This document shows, piece by piece, positions 5,072 to 7,119 of a DNA stretch of 7,119 nucleotides. The stretch lies in NCBI GenBank assembly GCA_020718125.1, contig DYDC01000142.1, positions 1 through 7,119 of the forward strand, written 5' to 3'. Source of the DNA: Methylacidiphilum sp. GTDB taxonomy: Bacteria > Verrucomicrobiota > Verrucomicrobiia > CAIQCK01. The notes beneath the pieces were generated by a model. It searched no databases, was not told the origin of the DNA, and saw nothing but the letters and a program-made list of their open reading frames with translations. The first letter of the stretch is position 1, and each line of letters starts with the position of its first letter. A program made the position numbers and the translations under genes.

Positions 5072-6907
5072 CTAGAGGCCGCGTTTCAGAAAGTCAAGAA
5101 ACGCCTTTGTGTCGCGCGTCATGCCCGAAAACCGCGCAATCTCCTTGTCATCGGCGCCAATGAGGACGTAGAGCGGCAACGCCGTGTCGCCGAAGCGCGC
5201 CACCTGGAAATCCTGGTTCTGCTGGCCGCGCGGGCCGCCGTCGGTGTAGAGCCGCACGCGCACGAATCGGCCCAGCGCCGCCTCGACCTCCGGCTGCGGG
5301 AACATGTTGATCTCCATCCAGCGGCAGTTGGTGCAGGTGTAGCCGGTGAAATCAACGAACACCTTCCTGCCCTCCGCCTTGGCCTGTTTCAGCGCCGCCG
5401 CATAGTCGTTGCCCCACGTCAGCTTCTCTTCATGCTGCTTCAACGCGATCGGCGCCGGCAGGTAGGAATCAATCAACCCCGGTGGCGGAATCCTGAACAA
5501 CCCCGGCAGCATCACCAGCGCCAGCACGAAGAACGCCGTGCTGAACAACACCCGCACGCCGCCGACGCTCTCCACCGGCGTGTCGTGCGGCAGGCGGATC
5601 TTGCCGAGGATGTAGAGGCCGATCAGCGCCGACAACGCGACCCAGCTCGCCAGCACCACCGGCGTCGTGAACACGTCCCATTGCCAGATCAACTCGGCGT
5701 TGCTGAAAAACTTCATCGCCGCCGCCAGTTCCAGAAAGCCCATCACGACCTTCGTCGAGTTCAGCCAGCCGCCGCTTTTTGGCAGCCCCGCGATCCAGCC
5801 GGGGAACAGCGCCAGCAGGAAGAACGGCGACGCGAACGTCGCCGCGAACACGCTCATCCCGATCAGCGGCCAGAACCACGCCCCCTGCGTGATCGCCACC
5901 AACAGCGGCCCGATGAACGGCGCCGTGCATGTGAAGCTCGTCAGCGTGAACACCAGCCCCATGAAGATCGCCCCGACCGTGCCCGCGCCCGCGCGCGCCT
6001 GCGCCGCGTCCACCCACGACGACGGCAGATGGAACTCGAACACCCCGAACAAACTCAGCGCGAATGCCGCGAAAAGCAGGCCGATGGCGATGTTGACAAT
6101 GGGATTGGAGGCGACCTTGTTCGCGCTGCCCGCGCCGAGCAACAACGTCAGCACCACACCGACCAGCGTGAACGTCGCGATGATGGCCAGCGCATAGACC
6201 ACTGACAGTTTCAGCGCGCGCTTGCGGTCGTGCGACGCTTCTTTGGTGAAAAAACTCACCGTGATCGGGATCATCGGGAACACGCACGGCGTCAACAGCG
6301 ACACCAGCCCGGAGATGATCGCGAGCAGGAGCAACCCGCCCAAGCCGTCGGCATGGCCGCCGAACTTCTCCGGCGCGGCTTTCGCCCGCGCGGCAGGAGC
6401 GGCCACGGTGGCGACAAACTCCGTCCGCGCCGCTCCCGGCTCGACGCTAAACCCCGCCGCGAATGCCGCAGTCATCGGCGGCAGACAGCTCTGCGCGTCG
6501 CAGACCATGAACCGCATCTTGCCTTCGACCTTCTGCTTGCCCGCCGCCGCGCCCGCTTTCAGCGCCAGCAGCGCGGTGAACTCGACCTTCCCTTCGTGCC
6601 GCTCGACATCCATGTCGAACGCCGTGTCGCGGACGCGCCTAGGCTCCGGGCCGGTGAATGCGCCGGCCTTCCCGACGACGGCGCTGTCGGCGAGCGTGAT
6701 CGTCGTTTTTTCCGGGCCGCCCGGTTTTTGCGTGAGCGAGTAGAGGTGCCAGTGTTCGTCCACGACGGCGGTGACGATGAGTTTCACCGTCTCGCCCGCG
6801 CGCGCGGCCGCCGGTTCCAGACGCGCGCTGACGGCCACGTGTTGCGCGGCAACAGCCCACGAGACGGTGGCCAGAACGCAAGAAAAGAGGAGCCAGAGGC
6901 GTTTCAT
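5072..6907 (-). CDS. DsbD thiol:disulfide interchange protein
   Basis: A full-length, three-domain DsbD of 611 residues. Residues 1-21 are a signal peptide (MKRLWLLFSCVLATVSWAVAA). The periplasmic alpha domain (about 22-185) ends with the redox pair in MVCDAQSCLPP (C136, C141). The membrane domain (about 190-475) has eight or so helices with LLTPCVFPMIPITVSFF (C208) and FTLTSFTCTAPFIGP (C327), the pair that carries electrons across the membrane. The C-terminal thioredoxin-like gamma domain (about 490-611) has VFVDFTGYTCTNCRWME with CTNC (C525, C528) and a cis-Pro loop TALPLYV (P578). All six cysteines needed for the electron relay from cytosolic thioredoxin to periplasmic partners are present, so the protein looks functional. 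Likely uses are reducing DsbC-type isomerases or cytochrome c maturation proteins. It is the first gene of the operon, with a promoter-like sequence just upstream. Confidence 0.95.
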   Translation of the reverse strand: MKRLWLLFSCVLATVSWAVAAQHVAVSARLEPAAARAGETVKLIVTAVVDEHWHLYSLTQKPGGPEKTTITLADSAVVGKAGAFTGPEPRRVRDTAFDMDVERHEGKVEFTALLALKAGAAAGKQKVEGKMRFMVCDAQSCLPPMTAAFAAGFSVEPGAARTEFVATVAAPAARAKAAPEKFGGHADGLGGLLLLAIISGLVSLLTPCVFPMIPITVSFFTKEASHDRKRALKLSVVYALAIIATFTLVGVVLTLLLGAGSANKVASNPIVNIAIGLLFAAFALSLFGVFEFHLPSSWVDAAQARAGAGTVGAIFMGLVFTLTSFTCTAPFIGPLLVAITQGAWFWPLIGMSVFAATFASPFFLLALFPGWIAGLPKSGGWLNSTKVVMGFLELAAAMKFFSNAELIWQWDVFTTPVVLASWVALSALIGLYILGKIRLPHDTPVESVGGVRVLFSTAFFVLALVMLPGLFRIPPPGLIDSYLPAPIALKQHEEKLTWGNDYAAALKQAKAEGRKVFVDFTGYTCTNCRWMEINMFPQPEVEAALGRFVRVRLYTDGGPRGQQNQDFQVARFGDTALPLYVLIGADDKEIARFSGMTRDTKAFLDFLKRGL

Positions 6908-6916
6908 CGGAAGACA

Positions 6917-6945
6917 TTTCTACGCTGCCCGCCGGGGTTGGTCAA
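6917..6945 (-). promoter_or_regulatory. Putative sigma70-type promoter of the dsbD operon
   Basis: On the minus strand, TTGACC (6945-6940, five of six matches to TTGACA) is followed after exactly 17 bases by TAGAAA (6922-6917, four of six matches to TATAAT). The ATG of dsbD comes 9 bases after the -10 element. If transcription begins at the usual 7 bases downstream, the 5' leader would be about 3 bases, in keeping with the lack of a ribosome-binding site. Seen in sequence; promoter activity is inferred. Confidence 0.4.
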
Positions 6946-7036
6946 CTGCGTTGCCCGCAGCGCGGATTCAACCTCGCCCGGTGTGCGCGCGGCGGAGGAT
7001 CGGCGACGATGAGCCTGGAACCGAGTGCAATGGGGG

Positions 7037-7119
7037 TCAGGTCTCAACATTAGACATGTCCTTCATCACTTCCGCCATCGCCTTCCGCATCTCTTTCTCT
7101 CTCCCCACCCGCTCCGCCA
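7037..7119 (-). CDS. C-terminal end of a REP-associated / IS200-like Y1 transposase (partial)
   Basis: The last 26 codons of a minus-strand gene run in from the right edge, ending in EVMKDMSNVET and a TGA at 7039-7037. The peptide is charged and helical (AERVGREKEMRKAMAEVMKD). The DNA around the stop, GAGACCTGACCCC read on the minus strand, is a sequence I associate with the 3' ends of small Y1 transposase (RAYT-type) genes in PVC and related bacteria. These enzymes are single-strand HUH transposases that act on hairpin ends. The catalytic HUH and Tyr residues lie outside the window, so the call rests on the tail only. The preceding gap (6908-7036) holds the dsbD promoter-like site and otherwise nothing I recognise. 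Confidence 0.5.
   Translation of the reverse strand, partial: AERVGREKEMRKAMAEVMKDMSNVET

Noticed and set aside
5432..6205. Plus-strand open frame opposite dsbD
   Set aside because: Extremely Arg/Gln/His-rich, the typical complement of membrane-protein codons, and dsbD is unambiguous.

Overview
The window is GC-rich DNA, apparently bacterial and chromosomal. Start codons mostly lack a Shine-Dalgarno sequence. The gene set, the hairpin repeats of the type that spell 'GRDARPT'-like peptides when translated, and the tail of a small Y1-type transposase all suggest Verrucomicrobiota or a related PVC lineage. This placement is an inference from pattern recognition, not a computed taxonomy.

Layout. 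Bases 1-62 hold two tight hairpins that look like intergenic repeat DNA. Up to 1138 (+) there is the body of a DUF4185/glycosidase-like beta-propeller protein whose 5' end looks disrupted: a signal-peptide-like stretch lies in a different frame from the body. On the minus strand, 1856 to 1210 encode a two-gene toxin-antitoxin module (DUF433 antitoxin, then a DUF5615 PIN-like toxin, sharing a 4-base ATGA overlap). Divergent from it, 1995-2471 (+) encodes a 158-residue protein that reads like a bacterial Whirly-fold single-stranded nucleic-acid-binding protein, the least expected gene here. Bases 2481-2574 are a compact palindromic repeat cluster (REP/BIME-like) between two convergent genes.

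From 6907 down to 2574 a minus-strand operon encodes, in order, a full-length DsbD-type thiol:disulfide reductant transporter, a CPA2-family cation:proton antiporter with a C-terminal RCK-like domain, and an inositol-monophosphatase-family enzyme. The spacings are 12 bases and then a 4-base overlap. A sigma70-like promoter lies just upstream of dsbD. At the right edge (7037-7119) are the last 26 codons of a probable REP-associated/IS200-like Y1 transposase.

How the parts relate. DsbD moves reducing power to the periplasm, the antiporter exchanges monovalent cations for protons at the inner membrane, and the IMPase-like enzyme is cytosolic; the shared transcript suggests co-regulation but no single pathway is evident. 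The palindromic repeats and the transposase tail fit a REP/RAYT-type economy, but I cannot show that this transposase acts on these repeats.
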